Origin: Roseomonas sp.
GTDB lineage: Bacteria; Pseudomonadota; Alphaproteobacteria; Acetobacterales; Acetobacteraceae
Direction: 5' to 3'
Assembly (NCBI GenBank): GCA_020249925.1
Contig: JADCER010000016.1
Location: 62,001-126,000 of the forward strand
Length of the DNA stretch: 64,000 nt
Numbering within the stretch: position 1 is the stretch's first letter; each line of letters begins with the position of its first letter. Below the pieces are notes generated by a model. That model saw nothing but the letters and a program-made list of their open reading frames with translations, ran no database searches and was not told the origin of the DNA. Shown here one piece after another: positions 1 through 7,796 of the stretch. The position numbers were made by a program, and so were the translations under genes.

Positions 1-26
1 ATGACCTGCTGAACACCTTCGGCTGA
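1..26 (+). CDS. C-terminal tail of an upstream gene (partial)
   Basis: An open frame enters from the left edge and ends in TGA at 24-26; its last residues read DLLNTFG. Only about eight codons are visible, so no function can be given. The next gene starts 3 bases later on the same strand, which suggests the two are cotranscribed. It could also be chance read-through of a non-coding edge. Confidence 0.35.
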
Positions 27-29
27 CCC

Positions 30-365
30 ATGTGGATCATGATCGCAGCCCCCTATACCAGCGGCGGTGCCGATGCTGCGCTCCGCGCCGCGCGCCTTGC
101 TGAGATGAACCAGGCCGCACTCGCGATCCTCAGGCTTGGTCATGTGCCGGTGATTGGCGTGAATATGGCGCTCCCCATCATCGCCGCGGCCGATGGCGAT
201 GTGTTTGACGAAGTGATGATGCCGCTCTCACTCGCCTTGGCTGAACGCTGCGATGCCGTGCTGCGGCTGGGTGGCCCAAGCCAGGGCGCGGATCAGGAAG
301 TGGCGCGCTTCAGGCAGGCGGGAAAGCCCGTATTCCACACCCTGGCGGAAATCCCGCGAGGGTAG
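30..365 (+). CDS. DUF4406-like / nucleoside 2-deoxyribosyltransferase-fold protein
   Basis: This 111-residue protein begins MWIMIAAPYTSGG, which resembles the nucleotide-binding start (xxAxPYT/S) of DUF4406 and nucleoside 2-deoxyribosyltransferase-like proteins. A later segment, AERCDAVLRLGG followed by SQGADQEVARF, fits the family pattern of a substrate loop (GxSxGxxxE). The length suits a single Rossmann-like domain, probably cytoplasmic. The substrate is unknown. ATG at 30 and ATG at 39 are both possible starts. The last codons (residues TLAEIPRG) and the stop lie inside a palindromic repeat that occurs again at 1183-1213, so the natural C-terminus may have been altered by repeat insertion. 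Confidence 0.65.
   Translation: MWIMIAAPYTSGGADAALRAARLAEMNQAALAILRLGHVPVIGVNMALPIIAAADGDVFDEVMMPLSLALAERCDAVLRLGGPSQGADQEVARFRQAGKPVFHTLAEIPRG
338..365. repeat. Palindromic repeat, copy 1, inside a gene end
   Basis: ACCCTGGCGG (339-348), loop AAATC and CCGCGAGGGT (354-363) form a hairpin with one mismatched pair. Eighteen bases (340-357) are identical to the copy at 1187-1204. The element encodes the last residues and stop codon of the DUF4406-like gene. It looks like a REP-type or terminator-derived repeat; only these two clear copies were found. Confidence 0.6.
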
Positions 366-371
366 CGGACA

Positions 372-773
372 TCACCGCCCCTTCTCTCCCGTCTGATTAT
401 CCACACTCACCGCATGCTCACGCAACCATGCCGCAAGCCGGTCATGGCTGAAGGACCTCCCCTCCAGATTGTCGATGATAAAACGATAAAGCGTCATGGA
501 ATCCGGCCCGATCGCGTAGCCATTGATCGCGAGAAAGGTGATCATGCAGGCCGCGGCGACACGCTTATTGCCGTCAACAAAGGGATGGTTCATGGCCAGG
601 CTCTCCCACAGAGCCGTGGCTTCTTCGATCACATCCTCGTAATAGCCTGTCTGTGGGCGATAAAGCGCGGCCTCAAGCAGCCCAAAATCACGCACGCCAT
701 CGGCGCCGCCATAGCGTTCGATCTGATCGTGATGGATGGCCAAGACCTCAATGATGGTCAGGTAATCCGTCAT
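372..773 (-). CDS. doc: Doc-type toxin (Fic/DOC family)
   Basis: This 133-residue protein carries the Fic/Doc signature HPFVDGNKR at residues 63-71. The K in the GNKR part matches Doc enzymes, which phosphorylate EF-Tu and stop translation; AMP-transferring Fic enzymes carry GNGR. The length matches Doc toxins (about 125-135 residues). The N-terminus (YLTIIEVLAIHHDQIERYGG) and the RDFGLLEAALYRPQ segment are typical of this family. The start codon overlaps the stop of the upstream antitoxin gene by 4 bases (ATGA), the usual arrangement for a type II toxin-antitoxin operon with translational coupling. Target and activity are inferred from the family. Confidence 0.9.
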   Translation of the reverse strand: MTDYLTIIEVLAIHHDQIERYGGADGVRDFGLLEAALYRPQTGYYEDVIEEATALWESLAMNHPFVDGNKRVAAACMITFLAINGYAIGPDSMTLYRFIIDNLEGRSFSHDRLAAWLREHAVSVDNQTGEKGR

Positions 774-1000
774 TCAGCGAGCTTTGCATAGAGCTCGGCA
801 TATTTCTCATGGGTCGCCTCATAGGCCGCCATGACATGGGCGCGCGGGCGGGCGCGCTGGCGCTTGTCAATCAGATCGGAAAGCGCCTCATCAACCAGCG
901 CTTGCAATTGCCGCCCCTCGCTTTTGGCGAGGTTGCGCAATGCAACGAGGGTTTCGGACTTCACCTGGGTTGCAAATTTTTCGCGGGTTGGATTGGCCAT
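770..1000 (-). CDS. Antitoxin of the Doc system (ribbon-helix-helix type)
   Basis: A 76-residue protein upstream of and overlapping doc. The N-terminal half (KFATQVKSETLVALRNLAKS, then a helix ending in LSDLIDKRQ) fits a ribbon-helix-helix DNA-binding domain. The charged C-terminal helix (ATHEKYAELYAKLAE) is the likely toxin-neutralising segment. AAGGTG lies 5 bases before the ATG. By analogy with Phd/Doc and similar pairs it should bind the toxin and repress its own promoter. A palindromic array of TCATGA sites sits 28-64 bases upstream. The exact antitoxin family was not identified; it is not an obvious Phd/YefM fold. Confidence 0.82.
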   Translation of the reverse strand: MANPTREKFATQVKSETLVALRNLAKSEGRQLQALVDEALSDLIDKRQRARPRAHVMAAYEATHEKYAELYAKLAE

Positions 1001-1027
1001 GGTTCACCTTGATAACCGCTCGCAGAT

Positions 1028-1065
1028 ATCATGATGCGTCATGATCCATCAAGTTTTGTCATGAC
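1028..1065 (-). promoter_or_regulatory. Phased TCATGA operator array of the toxin-antitoxin operon
   Basis: TCATGA occurs at 1029-1034, 1039-1044 and 1059-1064, with a partial match (TCAAGT) at 1049-1054, so the sites fall on a 10-base spacing. The first two form the palindrome ATCATGA-TGCG-TCATGAT (1028-1045); the third is in GTCATGAC (1058-1065). On the minus strand a possible -35 box TTGATG (1047-1052) lies inside the array. The position just upstream of the antitoxin ATG fits autoregulation by a ribbon-helix-helix protein, which binds successive half-sites on one face of the helix. Confidence 0.55.
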
Positions 1066-1182
1066 GGCCGGCGCCTTTGCCTGGGCGGTTTCGTACACTT
1101 CAAAGATGGCGAAGGGGCGTCTCGAAACTTCCTTGCCGATCAGAACCGCGCGCGCTTTATGCGGGTGGGGAGGACACAACCC

Positions 1183-1213
1183 TTTACCCTGGCGGAAATC
1201 CCGCCAGGGTAAA
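1183..1213. repeat. Palindromic repeat, copy 2 (perfect 13-bp hairpin)
   Basis: TTTACCCTGGCGG (1183-1195) and CCGCCAGGGTAAA (1201-1213) are perfect inverted repeats around the loop AAATC. The element lies 12 bases beyond the stop of the ATP-grasp gene, so it could end that transcript, but no T-run follows on the minus strand. It shares 18 identical bases with the copy at 340-357, which supports a dispersed repeat. Confidence 0.7.
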
Positions 1214-1225
1214 TCAAACATGCCC

Positions 1226-2182
1226 TCAGGCCGCCTTGGCTTGTTGCTGTTGCAATAACCCCGTCAGGAATTGCGCAATGGCGCCCATGCCTGATTGCCC
1301 GGCGCGGGCTTCGGCATCGCTGTTGTAATTCGTGTTCGTGTTCACATCATAAGCGAAGGTATTGCCGGCGCGATCCGTGATGAATTCAATCGCGCCCACG
1401 CCAACGCCATTGGCGCGCAAAAAGGCTTCCATGCGCGGCAACAACGGGTGGGTGAAGTTTTCAATGATACAGAACTTCTCCCCCGGTGCAACGGCGGGGC
1501 ATACCGCGCCGGGTTCAATGGCGCAGACATCCGCCGGGCAAAGCTCAAACCCCTCAGAGGTATCCACGCGCACGGCGTAAAGGAATTTGCCATTGATGAA
1601 TTCAGCCCGCGTGATGAAGGGCTCCGGCGCTTCGATGTAGCGCTGCACCAGCCACACGCCATCGCGCGGTGCGGCGAAGGGGTCCGGGTCTACCGTGATT
1701 TTCGCCACCGCTTCACGCAGCGCGGCAGCACTCAGAATCAATTGCACGCCCAAGCCCTTGCCGGCGCGGTTATGCTTCAAAACAACCGGAAAGCCGAGCT
1801 TTTCCGCCGCCGCTGCAAGATGCTGCGTGCCCACCACGGCAATGGTCGGCGGCGTGGGGATATCGAAACCGGCCAGCGCCGCATATTGCGCAACCTTGGA
1901 GACTTCCAACTGCAAAGCCCGCCGGCCATTCACCACAAGCCGCCCATGGCGTTCCAAATGCTCAATCACCGCCCCGGCATATTCCGGGGCATAAGTGTGG
2001 CCGCGCGTATGCGATGACGCACTCATGCGATTATAGAAAACGCCCTCGGGCGGTGGCGAGGTCAGGTCAAGCACGCCTTCATCCAGGAACCATTCCTCAA
2101 ACGGGGTGCCAAGGCGGGCGAAGGCCGCGCGCAGCGGTTCCACCCAGGCATCATTTTCGTGAATGACAAAGACCTTCGACAT
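1226..2182 (-). CDS. ATP-grasp ligase (RimK / D-Ala-D-Ala ligase-like)
   Basis: A 318-residue protein with an N-terminal Rossmann-like part (MSKVFVIHENDAW) followed by an ATP-grasp domain. Visible landmarks are FPVVLKHNRAGKGLGV (ATP-binding lysine and glycine loop), WLVQRYIEAPEPFITRAEF, and the metal-binding end YDVNTNTNYN. ATP-grasp enzymes join a carboxylate to an amine or similar nucleophile via an acyl phosphate; the substrate cannot be read from the sequence. The chosen ATG at 2182 has GGAGAAG just upstream; a longer frame to 2218 lacks this. It is a monocistronic gene, divergent from the PHP gene. Confidence 0.8.
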   Translation of the reverse strand: MSKVFVIHENDAWVEPLRAAFARLGTPFEEWFLDEGVLDLTSPPPEGVFYNRMSASSHTRGHTYAPEYAGAVIEHLERHGRLVVNGRRALQLEVSKVAQYAALAGFDIPTPPTIAVVGTQHLAAAAEKLGFPVVLKHNRAGKGLGVQLILSAAALREAVAKITVDPDPFAAPRDGVWLVQRYIEAPEPFITRAEFINGKFLYAVRVDTSEGFELCPADVCAIEPGAVCPAVAPGEKFCIIENFTHPLLPRMEAFLRANGVGVGAIEFITDRAGNTFAYDVNTNTNYNSDAEARAGQSGMGAIAQFLTGLLQQQQAKAA

Positions 2183-2409
2183 GCAACTTCTCCAAATCTT
2201 CACAAGAAAAAAGACCATCCTGAAGCCAATGCAAGGACCTGAAAAAAGAAAGATTTTCTTTTCCTTCGGCGATTATTTGACGAAAATTCCTGCCCCATGC
2301 CGCAGGCCAGGGAGATGCCCTGCCCCCAAGCGGCAGGCGCGATTTCACGATCCGCCTTTAGGCTTTAGGAAGGTCGGGCAGAAAACCCACTGGTGGCGGA
2401 GGCCCCCCG

Positions 2410-3312
2410 ATGCAGCTTGATCCCGTCTTTGCCGCGCCGGGGCGCTTCCTCAAGGGCAATATCCATACCCATTCCACCCTTTCTGACGGCCAACGCGCGC
2501 CCGAGGATGTGGTGGAGACCTATCGCCGTGGCGGTTATGATTTCATGGCGCTGACAGACCATTTCATGGCGCGCTACAATTTCCCCATCGCCGATACGCG
2601 CCGCTTTCGAGCCCCTGGCTTCACAACGCTGCTGGGGGCTGAGGTGCATGCGCCGGCGACCTCACTCGGTGAGATCTGGCACATCTTGGCAGTTGGTCTG
2701 CCGCTGGATTTCGCGCCAACACCGCCTGGGGAAAATGGCGCGGCGCTGGCGGCGCGCTGTGCCGAAGCCGGCGCCTTTGTCGCCATTGCCCATCCCGGCT
2801 GGTATGGGCTGACCGCGGATGATGGCCACAGCATCGCGGCCGCCCATGCCGTTGAGATCTACAACCACACCAGCCAGCTGCGCACCGATCGCGGCGGCGG
2901 CGCCTTTCTGGCGGATCGGCTGCTGACCGATGGCAGGCGCCTCTCCCTGATTGCGGTGGATGACGCGCATTTCGCCTGTGAGGATTGGTTCGGCGGCTGG
3001 GTCATGGTGAAGGCCACCGAGAATGAACCGGAAGCGCTGCTCGCTGCGCTCAAGGCCGGTCATTTCTACGCAAGCCAAGGCCCGCGCATTGAGGGCATTC
3101 TTTGGGGTGAGGATCGGGTTGAAATACATTGCAGCCCGGCCGCCAGCATCATGGTGCTCGGGCGCGGGTCATCCGCCGCGCAAGCCGTGGCGCCCTTGCA
3201 GACCAGGGCCGTGCTGCCGCTTGAAAAGCTGCGCGATGGCGGCTTTGCGCGCATTGTGGTGGCGGATGCGACCGGCAAGCGCGCCTGGTCCAATCCGCAT
3301 TTCTTTACGTGA
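2410..3312 (+). CDS. PHP-domain metal-dependent phosphoesterase
   Basis: A 300-residue protein with PHP-family metal ligands: HTHSTLSDG (residues 19-27), LTDHF (48-52), AHPGW and VDDAHF further on. PHP domains hydrolyse phosphate esters using a tri-metal centre. This length, with a C-terminal beta-rich tail of about 70 residues, is seen in stand-alone PHP proteins of alphaproteobacteria. The substrate is unknown. The 227-bp gap upstream, shared with the divergent ATP-grasp gene, holds an AT-rich inverted repeat (AAAAGAAA-GAT-TTTCTTTT) and must contain both promoters. Confidence 0.82.
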   Translation: MQLDPVFAAPGRFLKGNIHTHSTLSDGQRAPEDVVETYRRGGYDFMALTDHFMARYNFPIADTRRFRAPGFTTLLGAEVHAPATSLGEIWHILAVGLPLDFAPTPPGENGAALAARCAEAGAFVAIAHPGWYGLTADDGHSIAAAHAVEIYNHTSQLRTDRGGGAFLADRLLTDGRRLSLIAVDDAHFACEDWFGGWVMVKATENEPEALLAALKAGHFYASQGPRIEGILWGEDRVEIHCSPAASIMVLGRGSSAAQAVAPLQTRAVLPLEKLRDGGFARIVVADATGKRAWSNPHFFT

Positions 3313-3765
3313 TAATGATTTGGTTAATTCCAAATTTCTCTGACGCCCAAGTTTTTGGATAAGCCGCGCTGCCCAGGCTAATGGTCCGGTCGCTGCTGTC
3401 GCTTCCCGATAGCAGCGTAAATCGGTCGCTGAGATATAGGGGCAGTGGCGCGCGGGGGCAGGTTTGGATCGCGAAAGGCCGCCATAAATCCCACCACCAG
3501 GGCCAATTGCGCACCCTGCGGATATGGTGACCGCGCATCCAGGCGCAACCTACGCAACCTCCATCGCGGCTTTCATAATGGCTTAAGCCTTGGGTCATCG
3601 GGTGCTGCGAAAATGGGCAGACCACGGTGCTGACGTGATGCGCCGTATAAGAATTTCTTAATCCGGAACAGCAAAAGAATTTCGCCTCGCAATTCTCCTG
3701 GTCACCTTTCAGCAAGGACAATGCCTGCACAATGGCACAGTCTCAAGAAAGGAGAACGCCAGAAG
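3313..3765. other. Intergenic region with one stem-loop, no gene seen
   Basis: No convincing coding sequence is present on either strand; the longest minus-strand frame has no family-like features and unfavourable composition. An 11-bp stem (CGCTGCTGTCG, 3391-3401; CGATAGCAGCG, 3407-3417, one G-T pair) with loop CTTCC lies 78 bases after the PHP stop and could end that transcript, although no T-run follows. CGGTCGCTG occurs twice (near 3387 and 3422). The region before 3766 is AT-richer and should hold the chemoreceptor promoter; the ribosome site AAGGAG lies about 11 bases before its ATG. Confidence 0.4.
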
Positions 3766-5442
3766 ATGCGACTAAGACTTGCTCCCCTTTTGCTCAGCAT
3801 CCTCGCGATGATCGGCACGGTGAATGCCGGTGCGGCCATCTATGCCTGGATGTCCATGCGCCATAACGCGAAGAGCTTTACCGAAATCAAGGCGAATGCC
3901 GTCGCACCGCTGATTGATCTGAAGGCTTTGTCCGATGCCTATGCAGTGTTTGTCGTGGACGCATCCCACAAGATGCGGAATAGCAATTTCACCTGGGAAG
4001 AAGGCGCAACCAGCCTTGCCGATGCGGTGAAGAACATCAACCGCGCTTGGGCCGCCCTGACCCAAGCCCAATTGCCGCCAAGCGTGCAGGAAGCCTTTGC
4101 CCAGGCGCGCGAACGCCGCGCCCCGGCCGAACAGGTCACCCAGGAACTGGTGCGCATCGCGGCCGCGAAGAACAGCGCGCAGCTTGAACAGCTGATCAAG
4201 GAACGGCTCTATCAGGCGATTGACCCCTTCACGGAATCGATCGGCGGCATGATGGATACCATCGTGGCCGAAACGAATGAAAAGGTCGCCAATGAGGTGA
4301 CCTCCGTCACCCAGGCAACGCTGATTATCGCGCTGATGGGGCTTTTCTCGCTCGCGGCGCTGATCGCAGCGGGCTGGATTGTGCTTGCCCGAGTCACTCG
4401 TCCGCTTGGCCAGCTTGCCTCTGGCATGGAAAAAATGTCGAAGGGCGATCTTTCCAAGGAATTCCAAGGCACGGAACGCCATGACGAAGTGGGCGAAATG
4501 GCGCGTGCCGCGACCGTCTTCCGCGAAGGCCTGGTCGAGGCTGAGAAGCTGCGCGCCGCAGAAGCGACACGCGGGGCGGAAATGGAAGCGGCGCGCCGTG
4601 CCGCCATCCAAAGCATTGCGGGTGATCTGGATCGCGCGGTTGGCCAATCGGTCAGCACGCTTTCTGAGAGCACTTCCATGCTGGTGCAGGAAGGGACCAA
4701 GGTTGCCTCCGTCACGGATGCGACCCTGGCCCAGGCGCGGTCTGCCGCGCATGAAGGAACGGAAGCCAATCATGGCATCCAATCCGTCTCGGCGGCGGCT
4801 GAGGAACTCACGGTTGCGATTTCCGAAGTCTCCAACCGCGTGACCGCCGTGGCGCAAACCGCGCGCGGTGCGGCGGAACAGGCAGATCGCGTGAGCAGCC
4901 TGGTGGATGGGCTGAATGCGGCATCCGTGCGCATCAATGATGTCACGGGGCTGATCGGCACCATCGCCGCGCAGACCAATCTGCTGGCGCTTAATGCCAC
5001 AATCGAATCGGCCCGCGCCGGTGAGGCTGGCAAGGGCTTCGCGGTGGTCGCCTCGGAAGTGAAGAACCTGGCCGCGCAATCGGCCAAGGCGACCGAGAGC
5101 ATCCAGACCGAAATCGGCGCGATGCAGAATATCATCGGCGATGTGGTGGGCGTGATCGGCGATATCGTCGCGCGCATCAGCCAGTTGGATGGCGAAAACA
5201 CCGCCATTGCCGCAGCGGTCGAAGAACAATCCGCCACCACGGCGGAAATCGCCACAAGCCTGCGCAATGCCGCCAAGGCGGTGGATGGGCTGGAAGGCTC
5301 CATCGGCCGCGTCTCCGGCATGGCGGAAGATGCCGGCAAGGCCATGGGCAGCATCACAGTGGCCAGCCGTACCGTGGCGGATGAGGCGGTACAGCTGCGT
5401 GAAGCGACCCAGGCGCTGATCAAGCGGCTGCAAGCGGCCTGA
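3766..5442 (+). CDS. Methyl-accepting chemotaxis protein
   Basis: A 558-residue chemoreceptor. The first membrane helix lies at about residues 5-30 ([18 protein letters not shown]), followed by a periplasmic helical sensor. The second helix is at about 184-210, then a HAMP linker ([18 protein letters not shown]) and a long signalling coiled coil. The CheA/CheW contact tip, around residues 398-437, contains [20 protein letters not shown] and [14 protein letters not shown]. It should report a periplasmic or membrane signal to CheA; the ligand is unknown. No che genes are nearby, so it is an orphan receptor. ATG at 3766 was chosen over 3721 because AAGGAG precedes it. A strong intrinsic terminator follows. 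Confidence 0.95.
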   Translation: MRLRLAPLLLSILAMIGTVNAGAAIYAWMSMRHNAKSFTEIKANAVAPLIDLKALSDAYAVFVVDASHKMRNSNFTWEEGATSLADAVKNINRAWAALTQAQLPPSVQEAFAQARERRAPAEQVTQELVRIAAAKNSAQLEQLIKERLYQAIDPFTESIGGMMDTIVAETNEKVANEVTSVTQATLIIALMGLFSLAALIAAGWIVLARVTRPLGQLASGMEKMSKGDLSKEFQGTERHDEVGEMARAATVFREGLVEAEKLRAAEATRGAEMEAARRAAIQSIAGDLDRAVGQSVSTLSESTSMLVQEGTKVASVTDATLAQARSAAHEGTEANHGIQSVSAAAEELTVAISEVSNRVTAVAQTARGAAEQADRVSSLVDGLNAASVRINDVTGLIGTIAAQTNLLALNATIESARAGEAGKGFAVVASEVKNLAAQSAKATESIQTEIGAMQNIIGDVVGVIGDIVARISQLDGENTAIAAAVEEQSATTAEIATSLRNAAKAVDGLEGSIGRVSGMAEDAGKAMGSITVASRTVADEAVQLREATQALIKRLQAA

Positions 5443-5466
5443 TCGGGCCTTTCCGGTCAAATCAAG

Positions 5467-5499
5467 GGCGGCGGTCCTGCCAGGGCCGCCGCCTTTTTT
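5467..5499 (+). terminator. Intrinsic terminator after the chemoreceptor gene
   Basis: GGCGGCGGTCC and GGGCCGCCGCC form an 11-bp stem (one T-G pair) with loop TGCCA, followed directly by six T residues (5494-5499). It lies 24 bases after the stop codon. Confidence 0.9.
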
Positions 5500-5624
5500 G
5501 CGTCCGCGGCCAGGGGCTGCAACGCCCCCTTAGTGGTATTAGGCTATTATTCCTAATTTTCCCTTTTACAAAGAAACGATCCGGCCTATGTGCGAGGAGC
5601 GTTAAAGGCAGACCGATCTGGTCG

Positions 5625-6302
5625 TCACACGCGAAAGGTTGGAGGCGGGCGGGAAAGTCGAGGAAGCTTAGGACTACGACTGTGCGGAGAATACCGCTCT
5701 AACACCTCGGGAGGTAGCCCAGCACGCATTTGAGGAAATGTGGAAAGCAAGGCGGAAAAACGCGCAACTTCAAGAGCTTCGGTAACTCCTGACATTTCAT
5801 CGAATAGGGCTTCTATTTCGCTGGCTAGCATGTTTAGCTTTTGCGAGCTGAGGGGCTTAATCTCCTGCGGTCGTGAGGGAGGGTGAATAAGCAGCGCGGG
5901 AAACTGCCGAGTTCCCTTGGTGGCTATTCCGGGAAGGCCGTGAGCCACGGCGTCCCTTAAACCGTGGGCGTCCGTTACTCGCTTCATAAACCAGTAGAAT
6001 TGCCGGTGTTCGTCTGGTTCCTTTAGCTTATCGAGATAAATGTCGTCTGCTACCCGTCGAAGGTAATTAGCTCGGCGGATAAACTCGCGCGGCATGCGCT
6101 CCTGCGGGTGCTCAACGAGCCAAAAACCCGTGGCAAGCCGCGTAACGTCTTGATCAAGAAACGCCCACCAGACAGTGACGGCACCGACCGCACGGAGGAG
6201 GTCTGGCGTTATGCTGGCTCGACTCCACTGAAACGCGCCATTCTTTCCAGCGGTGGCGCCGATGTTTACCCACGCAAAGCCCATTCCGGAGCGCTTGTTC
6301 AT
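5625..6302 (-). CDS. Hypothetical protein with HEPN-like RxxxxH motif, accessory island
   Basis: A 225-residue protein not assigned to a named family. Two features stand out: a helical, aromatic-rich N-terminal half (VWWAFLDQDVTRLATGFWLVEH) and the segment GLRDAVAHGLPG. RDAVAHG resembles the R-x4-6-H active-site motif of HEPN ribonucleases and related domains, which often read RNxxAHG. The C-terminus is proline- and arginine-rich. ATG at 6302 was chosen because GGAG lies 8 bases upstream; a longer start at 6323 runs into the transposase remnant. The gene sits in an AT-richer stretch next to a truncated IS1595-type gene, which indicates horizontal acquisition. The HEPN link is inference from one motif. 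Confidence 0.55.
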   Translation of the reverse strand: MNKRSGMGFAWVNIGATAGKNGAFQWSRASITPDLLRAVGAVTVWWAFLDQDVTRLATGFWLVEHPQERMPREFIRRANYLRRVADDIYLDKLKEPDEHRQFYWFMKRVTDAHGLRDAVAHGLPGIATKGTRQFPALLIHPPSRPQEIKPLSSQKLNMLASEIEALFDEMSGVTEALEVARFSALLSTFPQMRAGLPPEVLERYSPHSRSPKLPRLSRPPPTFRV

Positions 6303-6330
6303 GCCTGAAGCTCCAAAGTCCAATGTTGAG

Positions 6331-6639
6331 CAGGTTGCCGCCGAGCTGGTGAGCGCTGATGCCCTTCTTGCTGGCCGATATGAGATGCGTTGCCAAAACC
6401 CGCTTATGCCGCGGGACGTGGCTGCGTTCGCACACCGTGCCGACCATCACCGAGGACTGGCGACGGCAGGCGCGGCAATCCAAAAGCCCCCGACGGCGCG
6501 CCCCACCGGCCAGCCCGGTTGATTGATCGACAACGCCGCAGTGCGGGCAGACAGGCCCGTGCCGCCAGCGCAATTCTTCCATATTCTCGCGGGCTGCGGT
6601 TTCGTCGGTGTAGATCAGAGCGGTGAGGTCCGTCGCCAT
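6331..6639 (-). pseudogene. Truncated IS1595-family transposase (N-terminal remnant)
   Basis: About 103 codons resemble the N-terminal part of IS1595-family transposases: DETAARENMEELRW, a zinc ribbon (CPHC...CRAC), GTVCERSHVPRHKR and SKKGISAHQL. Intact members continue with a conserved VTYKTAWFM-like stretch and a DDE-type catalytic domain of about 200 more residues. Here similarity stops near 6331, and the frame runs on to 6154 as unrelated sequence overlapping the hypothetical gene. No terminal inverted repeats were recognised. It is a decayed mobile-element fragment. Confidence 0.75.
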
Positions 6640-7001
6640 ACATTGACACTAGGCGGAACGCTTCGCTTCTGCCAAAGGAATCGATAGGCTAATTTTCCTA
6701 TATCCAAAGCCCTCAGCGCTTCCGCATGCAGCAGAATGAGGCGGGGTCGGATCAGGCTGGGGATGGCCGAATCCTTACGGTGACTGTGGCACGAAAGTCA
6801 CCACACTGTGGCCCTGCCCCATTTTCGCCAAAAGTAACAGTTTGTATTCCTATAATCCTTCTTCCTCAACAGCCCCTTTGAGCAAATCACGCCAGATTTC
6901 ACCAAGTTACAGCCATCTCACTTGTTCCCGAGCGCGTCGGAAGCTTACCTCCCCAACCAGATCGCAAGAGCGTCACGTCTAACAGGGGGCTTTTACCGGA
7001 A
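6640..7001. other. AT-richer intergenic region between transposase remnant and CHAP gene
   Basis: No gene is apparent. A perfect TATAAT (6851-6856) could be a -10 box for the CHAP gene, but no good -35 stands 17 bases upstream. An inverted repeat GGTGACT...AGTCACC (near 6779-6802) is visible. CTAATTTTCC occurs at 6689-6698 and again at 5553-5562 on the other side of the island. The lower GC content fits imported or decayed DNA. Confidence 0.35.
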
Positions 7002-7793
7002 ATGAGGACAAGCAGGCTTGTCGCGACCGCTTTTGTCGCCCTTGGTGTCGTGTTGGTGTCCAGCCATGCCGGCGCCAGCCAACCGAATGCGCAACCTGCC
7101 GCCCAGCGTCAGCAGGCCGCCAAGCCCGCCACGGCGCGGCCCGCCAATCAGGCGCAGCCCAATCGTCAAGCCCCTAGCCCAACCGCCGTTCAGGCGCAGC
7201 GCGTCAGCACCAATCAGGCGGCCCAGGCCGCGCGCCGGCCACAGACGCAAGCCCAACGCATAGCCCATGCCAATCCGGGCGGCATTTCCTGCGTGCCCTA
7301 TGTCCGCCAGGCCACCGGCATGGCCATTCGCGGCAATGGTGGCGATTGGTGGCATAATGCGGCGGGTCTCTATGCGCGCGGCCATAAGCCAGAGCCCGGC
7401 GCCATCATGGCCTTTGCGCGCACGGGCCAGATGCGCTCGGGCCATGTGGCGGTGGTGCAGGAAGTGATCAGCGCGCGTGAGGTGTTGATCCATCATGCGA
7501 ATTGGGCCGGCCCGGGCATTCGTCGCGGGACGATCATGCAAGATGTGTCGGTGATTGACGTGTCCCTGAACAATGACTGGTCCGCGGTCCGGGTGCAGGT
7601 TGGGCGCGATCAGGAAAGCCTGGGGCGCATCTACCCGATCCAGGGCTTCATTTATGATCGGCCGGATAATGGCTATGTCCGCACCGCCGCGACCCCGCGG
7701 CCCGGCGGTCAGCTTATGGCCAATGCGCGTTCGCTCCGCCCCGATGATGTGCGGGGCTTTGAAGAAGTGGCGCAGGCGCCGGCGCGCCGCTGA
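7002..7793 (+). CDS. Secreted CHAP-domain amidohydrolase/peptidase
   Basis: A 263-residue exported protein. Residues 1-26 form a Sec signal peptide (MRTSRLVATAFVALGVVLVS, then AGAS). A Gln/Ala/Pro-rich linker (about 27-90) follows, then a CHAP domain. The likely catalytic residues are Cys97 (GGISCVPYVRQ) and His148 (MRSGHVAVVQEV), with a WWHNA segment between them as in the family. CHAP enzymes cleave peptidoglycan amide bonds or act as peptidases in the periplasm. The gene ends 3 bases before the convergent dinB stop. Its function in this organism is likely cell-wall remodelling (inference). Confidence 0.85.
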   Translation: MRTSRLVATAFVALGVVLVSSHAGASQPNAQPAAQRQQAAKPATARPANQAQPNRQAPSPTAVQAQRVSTNQAAQAARRPQTQAQRIAHANPGGISCVPYVRQATGMAIRGNGGDWWHNAAGLYARGHKPEPGAIMAFARTGQMRSGHVAVVQEVISAREVLIHHANWAGPGIRRGTIMQDVSVIDVSLNNDWSAVRVQVGRDQESLGRIYPIQGFIYDRPDNGYVRTAATPRPGGQLMANARSLRPDDVRGFEEVAQAPARR

Positions 7794-7796
7794 CGC

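Noticed and set aside
1031..1258. Possible small genes on both strands between antitoxin and ATP-grasp gene
   Set aside because: The frames run through the palindromic repeat and the operator array and show no recognisable domain.
3305..3730. 141-codon minus-strand frame in the gap before the chemoreceptor
   Set aside because: No ribosome site, unusual Cys/Trp content and no motif; overlaps the PHP gene end.
3772..5460. 562-codon open frame on the minus strand
   Set aside because: It lies opposite the chemoreceptor gene; high GC third positions open the antisense frame. No family-like motifs, and its composition (His, Arg, Gln-rich) is typical of a shadow.
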